A stretch of 64,000 bases of DNA. Origin: Chthoniobacter flavus. Lineage in GTDB: Bacteria; Verrucomicrobiota; Verrucomicrobiia; Chthoniobacterales; Chthoniobacteraceae. Below the pieces are notes generated by a model that searched no databases, was not told the origin of the DNA, and saw nothing but the letters and a program-made list of their open reading frames with translations. The position numbers and the translations under genes are program-made. Location: NCBI GenBank assembly GCA_945861435.1, contig CAMAUX010000027.1:1-64000 (forward strand), read 5' to 3'. Shown piece by piece: positions 51,628 through 59,154 of this stretch. Position 1 is the first letter of the stretch; each line of letters begins with the position of its first letter.

Positions 51628-52566
51628 ATGAACTCCCCCACCATGCTGAATCGACGTCATTTTCTTGCGGGCACAGGTGCCGCGCTTTCCTCCGGGCTGC
51701 TATTACCGGGGGCAGCTCCAGCGATCGCGAAGGAAGCGGCGGTGGGCGGGGTGGGGCCGGAGAGTGCGGATCCGCGTTACAGGATCCGCAACCATGGGAT
51801 CCGGCACACGCTGATGGGTTGGTGCTGGAAGCCGATGGACATGGTGGAACTGGCGCGGCACGCGAAGGAGATTGGGTTGGTGGGGATCGAGGGGATCGAC
51901 CGGAAGTATTATCCCGCGATGAAGGAGCTCGGGCTGGAGATTTCGCTGGTGGGTTCGCATGGGTTCGCGAATGGCCCGTGCAATCCGAAGTTCCGGGACG
52001 AGGTGGTGGCGAAGTTGAACGAGGCGGTGGATGTGGCGGCGGACGTGGGATGTAAGAAGGTGATCACGTTCACCGGGATGCGGTTTGAGGGGATGGATCC
52101 GGAGCGTGCGGCGCGGGAGTGCGTGGAGGTGTGGAAGTCGGTGCTGGGGCATGCGGAGTCCAAGGGGATCACCTTGGTGCTGGAGCATCTGAACTCGCGC
52201 GATTCGACCCATCCGATGAAGGGGCATCCGGGCTATTTTGGAGACGATGTGGAGTTCTGCGTGGATCTGGTGAAACGGGTCGGGAGCGCGAACTTCAAGC
52301 TGCTGTTCGACATTTACCACGTGAGCATCATGAACGGGGACGTGATCCGGCGGTTCCGTCAGCACCGGGAGTTCATCGGGCATGTGCACACGGCGGGGAA
52401 TCCCGGGCGGTGCGAACTTGATGATCTGCAGGAGATCAACTACCCGGCGGTGATGCGTGCGGTGGTGGAGGCGGGTTACCACGACTTCGTGGCGCATGAG
52501 TTTATTCCGACGTGGAAGGATCCGGTGCTGGCGCTCCGACACGCGGCCATGGTGTGCGACGTGTGA
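51628..52566 (+). CDS. Tat-exported sugar isomerase/epimerase (hydroxypyruvate-isomerase-like)
   Basis: A 312-residue TIM-barrel protein of the AP-endonuclease-2/xylose isomerase-like superfamily with a twin-arginine leader (LNRRHFLAGTGAAL). The closest pattern is hydroxypyruvate isomerase: GLVGIEGIDRKYYPAMKELG, KKVITFTGMR, TLVLEHLNSRDST, FKLLFDIYHVSIMNGD, IGHVHTAGNPGR and YHDFVAHEFIPT. Metal ligands would be Glu, Asp, His and Glu in EHLN, FDIYH, HVHTA and HEF. Exported versions are frequent in Planctomycetes and Verrucomicrobia. The ATG at 51628 follows GGAGGG, one of the few clear ribosome sites here. Confidence 0.9.
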   Translation: MNSPTMLNRRHFLAGTGAALSSGLLLPGAAPAIAKEAAVGGVGPESADPRYRIRNHGIRHTLMGWCWKPMDMVELARHAKEIGLVGIEGIDRKYYPAMKELGLEISLVGSHGFANGPCNPKFRDEVVAKLNEAVDVAADVGCKKVITFTGMRFEGMDPERAARECVEVWKSVLGHAESKGITLVLEHLNSRDSTHPMKGHPGYFGDDVEFCVDLVKRVGSANFKLLFDIYHVSIMNGDVIRRFRQHREFIGHVHTAGNPGRCELDDLQEINYPAVMRAVVEAGYHDFVAHEFIPTWKDPVLALRHAAMVCDV

Positions 52567-52646
52567 GGGCTTCCCAAAGGGGAGTGAAGGCAGCGTGTGC
52601 TGCGATGGCTGTTGCGCCGGAGGAGGGCGTCCGCTAATCGGGAGGG

Positions 52647-52997
52647 ATGCCACTGCCCTATTACCACATCATCCATCTTGTCGCGGTCATGGCGCTTTTC
52701 GCCGGAACAGGAGCGGCGCTTGGCGCTTCGGAAAATGAGGGTCTTCGCAAACTGGGCGGGATCCTGCGCGGGTCGGCGTTGCTGCTGCTTTTGGTGAGCG
52801 GGTTTGGGATGCTTTCGAAGCTGAGCCTGATGAAGGCGATGCCGTTGTGGGTGTGGGTGAAAGTGGGGATCTGGGTGGTGGCGGCGGTGTTGCCGGTGTT
52901 CGTGAAGCGCAAGCTTCTCCCGGGATCGGCGGCGGTGGTGTTGGCGCTGGTGCTGGGCGCGGCAGCCGCTGCGTTGGGTTACTTGAAGCCGTTTTGA
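52647..52997 (+). CDS. Small integral membrane protein (about four helices)
   Basis: A 116-residue hydrophobic protein with four likely transmembrane helices: YYHIIHLVAVMALFAGTGA, ILRGSALLLLLVSGFGML, LWVWVKVGIWVVAAVLPVF and AAVVLALVLGAAAAALGY. The first helix starts with a conserved-looking HxxH pattern (YYHIIHL), as in proteins that bind haem or metal, but this is inference. I know no name for the family. A GGAGGG ribosome site lies just before the ATG. Confidence 0.75.
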   Translation: MPLPYYHIIHLVAVMALFAGTGAALGASENEGLRKLGGILRGSALLLLLVSGFGMLSKLSLMKAMPLWVWVKVGIWVVAAVLPVFVKRKLLPGSAAVVLALVLGAAAAALGYLKPF

Positions 52998-53118
52998 GCG
53001 GGATGGGTCCTGACGGGACCCAGCGTGGGGGATGTTTGACTGGCGGATCCGCTCTCCTGTTTCCGCTGTGGCTAATGAATTTTGTTGAGGTGGTCCGCAC
53101 CGGTGGCATGGTCGGGGG

Positions 53119-53529
53119 ATGATGAAGAACCGCGTGCGCGCCTGCGGGGCGTTTTCCGTCACTGAGACCGTGCTTCTGATTCTGGTCGCGGTGCTGCTGG
53201 CCGGTGTGGCGGTGCCGCGGTTTCTCCAGGCGCAGAAGCGTTCGGAGGCGCGGGAGATTTTGGAGGACCTGCAGGCAATCGATAGTGCGATTGATCAGTA
53301 CGCAATCCAGTCGGGCCTTGCGCCGGGAAGTCCGGTGCCGTGGACCAAGGTGCAGTATTACTTGAGGCCCGACAGCCGGGCTGCGACGAATCCGGTGAAT
53401 CGGATCGGGGGCGACTACAGCGCCACGCCGTACTCAGTGGATGGTCCGGTGCCGACGCCCGTGGGGACGAAGGCGGCCTTGGGCGGGGTGGTTGCGGAGG
53501 AGTTTTGGAAGCCGTACGAGTTGCGCTGA
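53119..53529 (+). CDS. Type II secretion/type IV pseudopilin-like protein
   Basis: A 136-residue protein with a prepilin-type N-terminus: a short basic leader (MKNRVRACGA), then FSVTETVLLILVAVLLAGVAVPRFLQAQKRSEAREI, giving a hydrophobic helix with Glu at the fifth position of the mature protein. The residue before the Phe is Ala instead of the usual Gly; cleavage after the Gly would put Ala first and the Glu sixth. The C-terminal half (YYLRPDSR, GGDYSATPYSVDG) resembles GspG-like domains in Verrucomicrobia. No secretion genes are adjacent, so it is an orphan pseudopilin. Confidence 0.8.
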   Translation: MMKNRVRACGAFSVTETVLLILVAVLLAGVAVPRFLQAQKRSEAREILEDLQAIDSAIDQYAIQSGLAPGSPVPWTKVQYYLRPDSRAATNPVNRIGGDYSATPYSVDGPVPTPVGTKAALGGVVAEEFWKPYELR

Positions 53530-53819
53530 GCGTGCGGTTCAGCGCCTGGGCGCGTTCGCTTCAGCCGAAGAGGCTGAGCAGGATGGCGCGGGTTTTATGG
53601 GTGCGGCGCTGAGTTCCGCCGTTGGGCCCGAGTTGGTTGTGGGATGGTGCTTTCCTGTTCAGGAGGCGGCATTCGCAGTTTGTCTGGGGGCCTTGGGGTG
53701 GGTGAGGTGGGGTGGCGGCGCGCGGTTTTCGGGTGGGTTTTTTCTTGGCTCTGAGAGAGGGATAGGGGAGGATCGGAATTCCAGACAATTCCCATAGACA
53801 ATACGAAAATCCCGGCTCA

Positions 53820-54557
53820 ATGCTCCTGCAGCCCCACGAAATCCAGCCTGATGAAGTCCGCTCCCTGAATGCGGAATTCGTCGATGCACCCCTGAGCGAA
53901 GTGCTCCGCTGGGCGTGGGATCGTTTCGGGACCCGGGCGGCGGTGGGGACCAGCTTTCAGGGTGCCGGTTTGGTGATGCTGCACCACGCGGTGGAGGCCG
54001 GGTTTCGCTTTCCGGTGTTCACGTTGGACACGCAGTTGCTGTTTCCGGAGACCTACGAGCTGAAGCAGAAGCTGGAGCAGTTTTTTGGGATTGAGATCGA
54101 GGCGCTGGTGCCTGAGCAGTCGCCCGAGGCGCAGGCTGCGGAGCTTGGGCCTGAGCTGTGGAAGTCGAGGCCGGATACGTGCTGCACTTTGCGCAAGGTG
54201 ATGCCGCTGCAGCGCAAGTTGGAGAATCTGGCGGTATGGATGACGGGGGTGCGTCGGCAACAGGCGAGCACGCGGGAGCAGGCGCAGATTCTGGAGCTTT
54301 ACCACTTCGACGTGCTGAGGGATCGGTACATCCTGAAGTTAAACCCGATGGTGCTCTGGAGCAGGGAGCAGGTGTGGGAGCACATTCGCAGGCATCAGAT
54401 TCCGTATAACGTGCTGCAGGACCGTGGGTATCGGTCGATCGGCTGCATGCCTTGCACGCGAGCGACGGCCGGCGGCGAAGATGAGCGTGCTGGACGCTGG
54501 ACGGGTTTCGACAAGGCGGAGTGCGGGATCCACACCTTTCTTGGCGAGAGCATCTGA
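53820..54557 (+). CDS. cysH: APS/PAPS reductase (iron-sulfur type)
   Basis: A 245-residue reductase forming sulfite from an activated sulfate. It has a PAPS-reductase fold with TSFQGAG in place of the PP-loop, FTLDTQLLFPETYEL, and the C-terminal redox Cys235 in ECGIH. Two Cys pairs, Cys121-Cys122 (DTCC) and Cys209-x-x-Cys212 (GCMPC), are the [4Fe-4S] ligands typical of assimilatory APS reductases, absent from the PAPS-specific E. coli enzyme. APS is therefore the likely substrate. It opens the operon cysH-cysD-cysNC. The 290-base upstream region has a repeated AGACAAT but no recognised riboswitch. Confidence 0.92.
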   Translation: MLLQPHEIQPDEVRSLNAEFVDAPLSEVLRWAWDRFGTRAAVGTSFQGAGLVMLHHAVEAGFRFPVFTLDTQLLFPETYELKQKLEQFFGIEIEALVPEQSPEAQAAELGPELWKSRPDTCCTLRKVMPLQRKLENLAVWMTGVRRQQASTREQAQILELYHFDVLRDRYILKLNPMVLWSREQVWEHIRRHQIPYNVLQDRGYRSIGCMPCTRATAGGEDERAGRWTGFDKAECGIHTFLGESI

Positions 54558-54592
54558 GCGCTGCTTTTGAGCCCTTGAACCCACTTTTTCCC

Positions 54593-55555
54593 ATGTCCCA
54601 ACCCACCATTCCCATGAAGATGTCCGAACATCCGGCCTATGCGGGCCGTTACCCTGCGCCGCCCGAGGACGGGAAGGCCGCCTTTTTTCCTGAGAAGATC
54701 TCGCGTGAGGACTGTGCGCATCTGGACGCGCTGGAGGCGCAGAGCATCTTTCTGATTCGGGAGGCGTATCATTACTTCAAGAACGTCTGCATGCCATGGT
54801 CGATGGGGAAGGATTCGAACGTGCTGATCTGGCTTTCGAAGAAAGCGTTCTGCGGACACATCCCGTATCCGCTGCTGCATATCGACACCACGTACGAGTT
54901 TCCGGAGATGATCGAGTACCGGAACTGGGCGGTGGAGCATCACGGGCTCAATCTGATTGTGAAGATCAACGAGGACGCGCGCGCTGGGCGGGGTGCTTAT
55001 GCGGAGCGCGGACCGATTGGATACGACACGACGGATCCGGTGACGGTGACGCACGAGTTGAAGACGGAGGCGCTCAAGCAGGTGATGGCGGAGCATCGGT
55101 GGGATGCGTTGATCACGGGGATCCGGCGCGACGAGGATCCGACGCGTGCGAAGGAGCGTTATTTCAGCCCGCGCACGGCGGATTTTGACTGGGACTACAA
55201 GGATCAGCCGCCGGAGTTTTGGAACCAGTTCACATCGAGCTGCGGGGCCGGGGAGCATGTGCGCGTGCAGGCGCTGCTGGACTGGAGCGAGCGCGACATC
55301 TGGCTCTACATCCAGCGGGAGGGGATCCCGATTCCGAAGATGTACTTTGCGCGGACGGGCGCGGACGGGAAGCGGTACCGGTTCCGCTCTCTAGGCTGCT
55401 GGCCGATTTCCGGGCCGGTGGAAAGTGAGGCGGACACGATCGACAAGATCATCGACGAGCTGGCGGTGACGAAGACGAGCGAGCGTGCGGGCCGGGCGCA
55501 GGATCATCACGAGCGCAATGCGATGCAGAAGCTGCGCGCCAAGGGCTTCATGTAA
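54593..55555 (+). CDS. cysD: Sulfate adenylyltransferase small subunit
   Basis: A 320-residue subunit of ATP sulfurylase. The N-terminal helix (LDALEAQSIFLIREAYHYFKN) is followed by the nucleotide motif PWSMGKDSNVLIWL, HIDTTYEFPEMI, ALITGIRRDEDPTRAKERYFSPR and the C-terminal RYRFRSLGCWPISGPVES. The start at 54593 gives a short leader; a second Met eight codons on is also possible. It begins 35 bases after cysH and ends 32 bases before cysNC. Confidence 0.95.
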   Translation: MSQPTIPMKMSEHPAYAGRYPAPPEDGKAAFFPEKISREDCAHLDALEAQSIFLIREAYHYFKNVCMPWSMGKDSNVLIWLSKKAFCGHIPYPLLHIDTTYEFPEMIEYRNWAVEHHGLNLIVKINEDARAGRGAYAERGPIGYDTTDPVTVTHELKTEALKQVMAEHRWDALITGIRRDEDPTRAKERYFSPRTADFDWDYKDQPPEFWNQFTSSCGAGEHVRVQALLDWSERDIWLYIQREGIPIPKMYFARTGADGKRYRFRSLGCWPISGPVESEADTIDKIIDELAVTKTSERAGRAQDHHERNAMQKLRAKGFM

Positions 55556-55587
55556 GCCGCACCGAAACCTTCCAACTTTTTACAACC

Positions 55588-57513
55588 ATGTCCGTCATCC
55601 AATCATCCAAGCCCGTGTCTGCGGTTGCGTCGTTCGAGGATCAGCAGCGTTTGAAGGTGGTCTTTGTGGGCCACGTGGACCACGGGAAGTCGACCCTCAT
55701 CGGGCGGATCTTCTACGACACGCAGTCGCTTGCCGACGGCAAGGTGGAGCAGATCCAGGCGGCGTGCCGTGAGGAGGGGATGGAGTTTGAATACGCGTTC
55801 CTGCTGGATGCGCTGCTGGAGGAGCAGGAGCAGAACATCACGATCGACACCACGCAGATCCAGTTCAAGACGGCGCGCCGTCCGTACGTCATCATCGACG
55901 CACCCGGGCACAAGGAGTTCTTGAAGAACATGATCACTGGTGCGGCGAGTGCGGATGCGGCGGTGCTGTTGATTGCGGCGAACGAGGGGGTGCGCGAGCA
56001 ATCGCGGCGGCATGGGTACTTGCTGAGCATGCTGGGGATCCGTCAGGTGGTGGTGGCGGTGAACAAGATGGACCTCGTGAATTTTTCGGAGGAGACCTTC
56101 AACGCGGTGGTGGCGGAGTACCGGCAGTTCCTCTCCCAGATTGGGCTGGAGGCGCGTACGTTCGTTCCGATCTCCGCGCGCAACGGGTTCAACGTGGCGT
56201 CGAAGGCCGCTGTGGAGATGCCATGGTACAAGGGACCGAGCGTGCTCGACATGCTCGACCGGTTTGAGTCGCCCAAGCCCACGACCGAGCAGCCGCTGCG
56301 TTTTCCGGTGCAGGACGTGTACCGGTTCGACGAGCGGCGGATCATTGCCGGGCGGATTGAGTCGGGCACGCTGCGGGTGGGGGATCGGCTGCTGTTTTCG
56401 CCCAACAACAAGACGAGCGTGGTGGCGAGTATTGAGCGGTGGAGCGGGGAGCCCGGCGAGGTGGCGTATGCGGGGGAGAGTGTGGCCATCACGCTGACGG
56501 AGCAGATCTTCGTGCAGCGGGGCCATGTGGCTTCGCAGGAAAAGGACACGCCCATCGAGTCGAACCGTTTCAAGGCGAACCTGTTCTGGATGGGGAAGAA
56601 CAACTTGGTGGCCGGGAACCGGTACAAGTTGAAGCTCACGACACAGGAGCTCGATTGCGAGCTGGTGTCGGTGGACCGGGTGATCGACGCATCGACGTTG
56701 GAGGCGGTGGGTGAGCCGCGTAATTACATCGCGCGCAATGATGTGGCGGAGATCACGCTTCAGACCCGCACGCCGCTGGTGATGGACAACCATGACCGCA
56801 TCCCGACGCTGGGGCGGTTCATCATCGTCGACGGTCACCAGGTGGGTGGTGGCGGCATCCTCTCGGGCGGCACCTACACGGATCGTACGCAGGTGAAGAG
56901 TCAGAACATCTTCTGGAGCGAAGGCAAAGTGACCGCCAGTCACCGCGCAGCGCGCAACGGGCATCAGGGTGCGATTGTCTGGCTGACGGGGCTGAGCGGT
57001 TCGGGTAAGTCGACGCTGGCCAAGGCGCTGGAGCGCGAGCTTTTCAACCTCGGGATGCACACCACGATCCTCGACGGCGACAATGTCCGGCACGGGCTCA
57101 ACTCGAACCTTGGTTTCTCGCCCGAGGACAGGGTGGAGAATATCCGGCGGGTGGGGGAAGTGGCGCGGCTCATGGCGGAAAGCGGGCTCATTGTCATTAG
57201 CGCGTTTATTTCGCCGTACCGGGTGGATCGGCGTCGGGCGCGCGAGATTGCGCTCGAGGGGGGATGTGGATTTCTGGAGGTCTTTGTGGATGCGCCGCTG
57301 GAGGTCTGCGAGCAGCGCGACCCGAAGAACCTCTACAGGAGGGCGCGTGCGGGTGAGATCCAGGAGTTCACGGGGATCAGCGCTCCGTACGAGAGTCCGG
57401 AGAATGCGGAGGTGGTGGTGCCGACGTCGAAGCTGAGTCTTGAAGAATCGATTGCTGTGGTGATGGAGGCGTTGCTGCCGCGGGTGCGTCACGAGTTTTC
57501 CCCCGAGATCTGA
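55588..57513 (+). CDS. cysNC: Bifunctional sulfate adenylyltransferase large subunit / APS kinase
   Basis: A 641-residue fusion. Residues ~20-450 form the GTPase subunit CysN: GHVDHGKSTLIGR, TIDTTQIQF, IDAPGHKEF, VNKMDLVNF, and barrel domains with IAGRIESGTLRVGD. Residues ~460-640 form APS kinase CysC: LTGLSGSGKSTLAKALE (P-loop near 468), ILDGDNVRHGLNSNLGF, FISPYR and FVDAPLEVCEQRDPK. It would make APS with CysD and phosphorylate it to PAPS. Coupling with an APS-type CysH implies PAPS is needed for something else, such as sulfation. Confidence 0.95.
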   Translation: MSVIQSSKPVSAVASFEDQQRLKVVFVGHVDHGKSTLIGRIFYDTQSLADGKVEQIQAACREEGMEFEYAFLLDALLEEQEQNITIDTTQIQFKTARRPYVIIDAPGHKEFLKNMITGAASADAAVLLIAANEGVREQSRRHGYLLSMLGIRQVVVAVNKMDLVNFSEETFNAVVAEYRQFLSQIGLEARTFVPISARNGFNVASKAAVEMPWYKGPSVLDMLDRFESPKPTTEQPLRFPVQDVYRFDERRIIAGRIESGTLRVGDRLLFSPNNKTSVVASIERWSGEPGEVAYAGESVAITLTEQIFVQRGHVASQEKDTPIESNRFKANLFWMGKNNLVAGNRYKLKLTTQELDCELVSVDRVIDASTLEAVGEPRNYIARNDVAEITLQTRTPLVMDNHDRIPTLGRFIIVDGHQVGGGGILSGGTYTDRTQVKSQNIFWSEGKVTASHRAARNGHQGAIVWLTGLSGSGKSTLAKALERELFNLGMHTTILDGDNVRHGLNSNLGFSPEDRVENIRRVGEVARLMAESGLIVISAFISPYRVDRRRAREIALEGGCGFLEVFVDAPLEVCEQRDPKNLYRRARAGEIQEFTGISAPYESPENAEVVVPTSKLSLEESIAVVMEALLPRVRHEFSPEI

Positions 57514-57705
57514 GGGTGTTTTGGATCCTCGTGGCCGGTGGGATTGATGGAGGGCCGCTGCCTGGCGGGCGGTGAAATGCGCAACGCCGCTGGGTGTTTG
57601 GCGCTGGGGATGCGAGGGGGTCTGCTGCGCCAAACGAAGCGAGAAATCTCGGCACCACGGCGTCAAGTTCTGTTGAAATCCGGGATCACGGGTTTCGGCC
57701 AATGT

Positions 57706-59154
57706 TCAAGCGAGCAACTCGGTGACGACGCGTGCTTCCGGCACATCCACGAGAGCGGCGTTGGTTCCGTTGCGTTTGTAAGACAGGTTTTTGTGGTCGA
57801 GGCCGAAGCAGTGGAGCAGCGTGGCGTGCCAGTCGTAATGGTGGACGATGTCCTTGACCGCGTGGTGGCTGAAGTCGTCGGTCTCGCCGTGGACGCAACC
57901 GCGCTTGAAGCCTCCGCCGGCGACCCATTGGGAGAAGCCGTAGGTGTTGTGATCGCGGCCCCATTTGTCGCGGCCTGCGTCATTTTGCAGCACCGGCAGG
58001 CGGCCCATCTCGCCGCCCCAGTGCACGACCGTCGAATCGAGAAGGCCGCGTTGTTTGAGGTCGGTGATGAGCGCGGCGCTGGGTTTGTCGGTCGCGATGC
58101 AATTTGCCGGCAGCGCCGTGATAAGTGAGCCGTGTTGGTCCCATGACTGCCCGGAATTGAGGACCTGCACAAAGCGCACGCCGCGTTCGATGAGCCGCCG
58201 CGCGATGATGCAGCGCGTGGCGTAGTCTTTTGTCTTCGGATCATCGACGCCATAGAGATGCTTGATCGAGTCCGGCTCATTGGAAATATCGAGAGCCTCC
58301 TTTGCCGCTGTCTGCATGTGCGCGGCGAGTTCGTAGCTGGAGATCCGAGCCTGCAGGTCGAGTTCACCGGGGTGTTCGGCAAGGTGCGTTTCGTTGAACT
58401 CCCTGAGGAGATCGAGTTGGCGGTCCTGCGCCCTGCCCGCGAGCGCCGGTGGTGGATCCAGGTTCAAGATTCGCGGCTCGCTTGGGCGGATCACGGTGCC
58501 TTGATAGAGCGCGGGCAGCCAGCCGTTGGTGAAGTGTTCGCCTTGGAAGGTGGGCAGCCCGCCGGGATGCGCGAGCACCATGTAAGCGGGCAGATTTTGC
58601 GATTCCGTACCGAGGCCGTAGGTGAGCCATGATCCGATGGTGGGGCGGCCCGGGGAGGTGCGGCCATTGAGGAGCGCATAGAGCGCCTGAGCGTGGTTGT
58701 TCACGCCGGAGTGCATCGAGCGGATGAGGGTGATGTCGTCTGCCACGGTGGCGAGGTGCGGGAGCAGTTCGCTCAATTCGATGCCGGACTGGCCGCGCGG
58801 CTCGAACTTCCACGGCGAACCGAGAACCTTCGCGGACGCCTGTGCGAGATTGTCGTACTTGATTTCGCCGGGGAATTTTTGGCCGTCGTATTTCTGCAGC
58901 ATCGGCTTTGGGTCGAAGAGATCCATCTGCGAAGGGCCGCCCATCATGAAGAGCGAGATCATCGCCTTGGCCCTTGGGGCGAAGTGCGGCTTTTTTGGCA
59001 GCAAATCGAAGTGCGGCAAGCCGTCGGTGTGCGGCTTCACCGGGCCGGCGAGGAGGTTGCCCTCACGCAAGAGGCACGCGAGCGCGAGTGAGCCGAGGCC
59101 GAAGCCGTTCGCGTGGAGGAAATGTCGTCGTGAGCAGAGGTGCGAGCGGTTCAT
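57706..59154 (-). CDS. DUF1501 family Tat-exported protein
   Basis: A 482-residue exported protein with a twin-arginine leader (CSRRHFLHANGFGLGSLALACLL). It belongs to DUF1501, a sulfatase/alkaline-phosphatase-like fold: AMISLFMMGGPSQMDLFDPKP, LPHLATVADDITLIRSMHSGVNNHAQA, GRPTIGSWLTYGLG, RLIERGVRFVQVLNSG, and HWGGEMGR followed by RDHNTYGFSQWVAGGGFK. It follows its usual partner, the DUF1549/DUF1553 gene, with a 4-base overlap. Such pairs are abundant in Planctomycetes and Verrucomicrobia and are proposed to act in polysaccharide breakdown, unproven. Confidence 0.92.
   Translation of the reverse strand: MNRSHLCSRRHFLHANGFGLGSLALACLLREGNLLAGPVKPHTDGLPHFDLLPKKPHFAPRAKAMISLFMMGGPSQMDLFDPKPMLQKYDGQKFPGEIKYDNLAQASAKVLGSPWKFEPRGQSGIELSELLPHLATVADDITLIRSMHSGVNNHAQALYALLNGRTSPGRPTIGSWLTYGLGTESQNLPAYMVLAHPGGLPTFQGEHFTNGWLPALYQGTVIRPSEPRILNLDPPPALAGRAQDRQLDLLREFNETHLAEHPGELDLQARISSYELAAHMQTAAKEALDISNEPDSIKHLYGVDDPKTKDYATRCIIARRLIERGVRFVQVLNSGQSWDQHGSLITALPANCIATDKPSAALITDLKQRGLLDSTVVHWGGEMGRLPVLQNDAGRDKWGRDHNTYGFSQWVAGGGFKRGCVHGETDDFSHHAVKDIVHHYDWHATLLHCFGLDHKNLSYKRNGTNAALVDVPEARVVTELLA

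Noticed and set aside
57597-57634. Terminator of the cys operon
   Set aside because: TTTGGCGC and GCGCCAAA form an 8-bp stem, but the loop is 22 bases and no T tract follows, so it does not meet the criteria for an intrinsic terminator.
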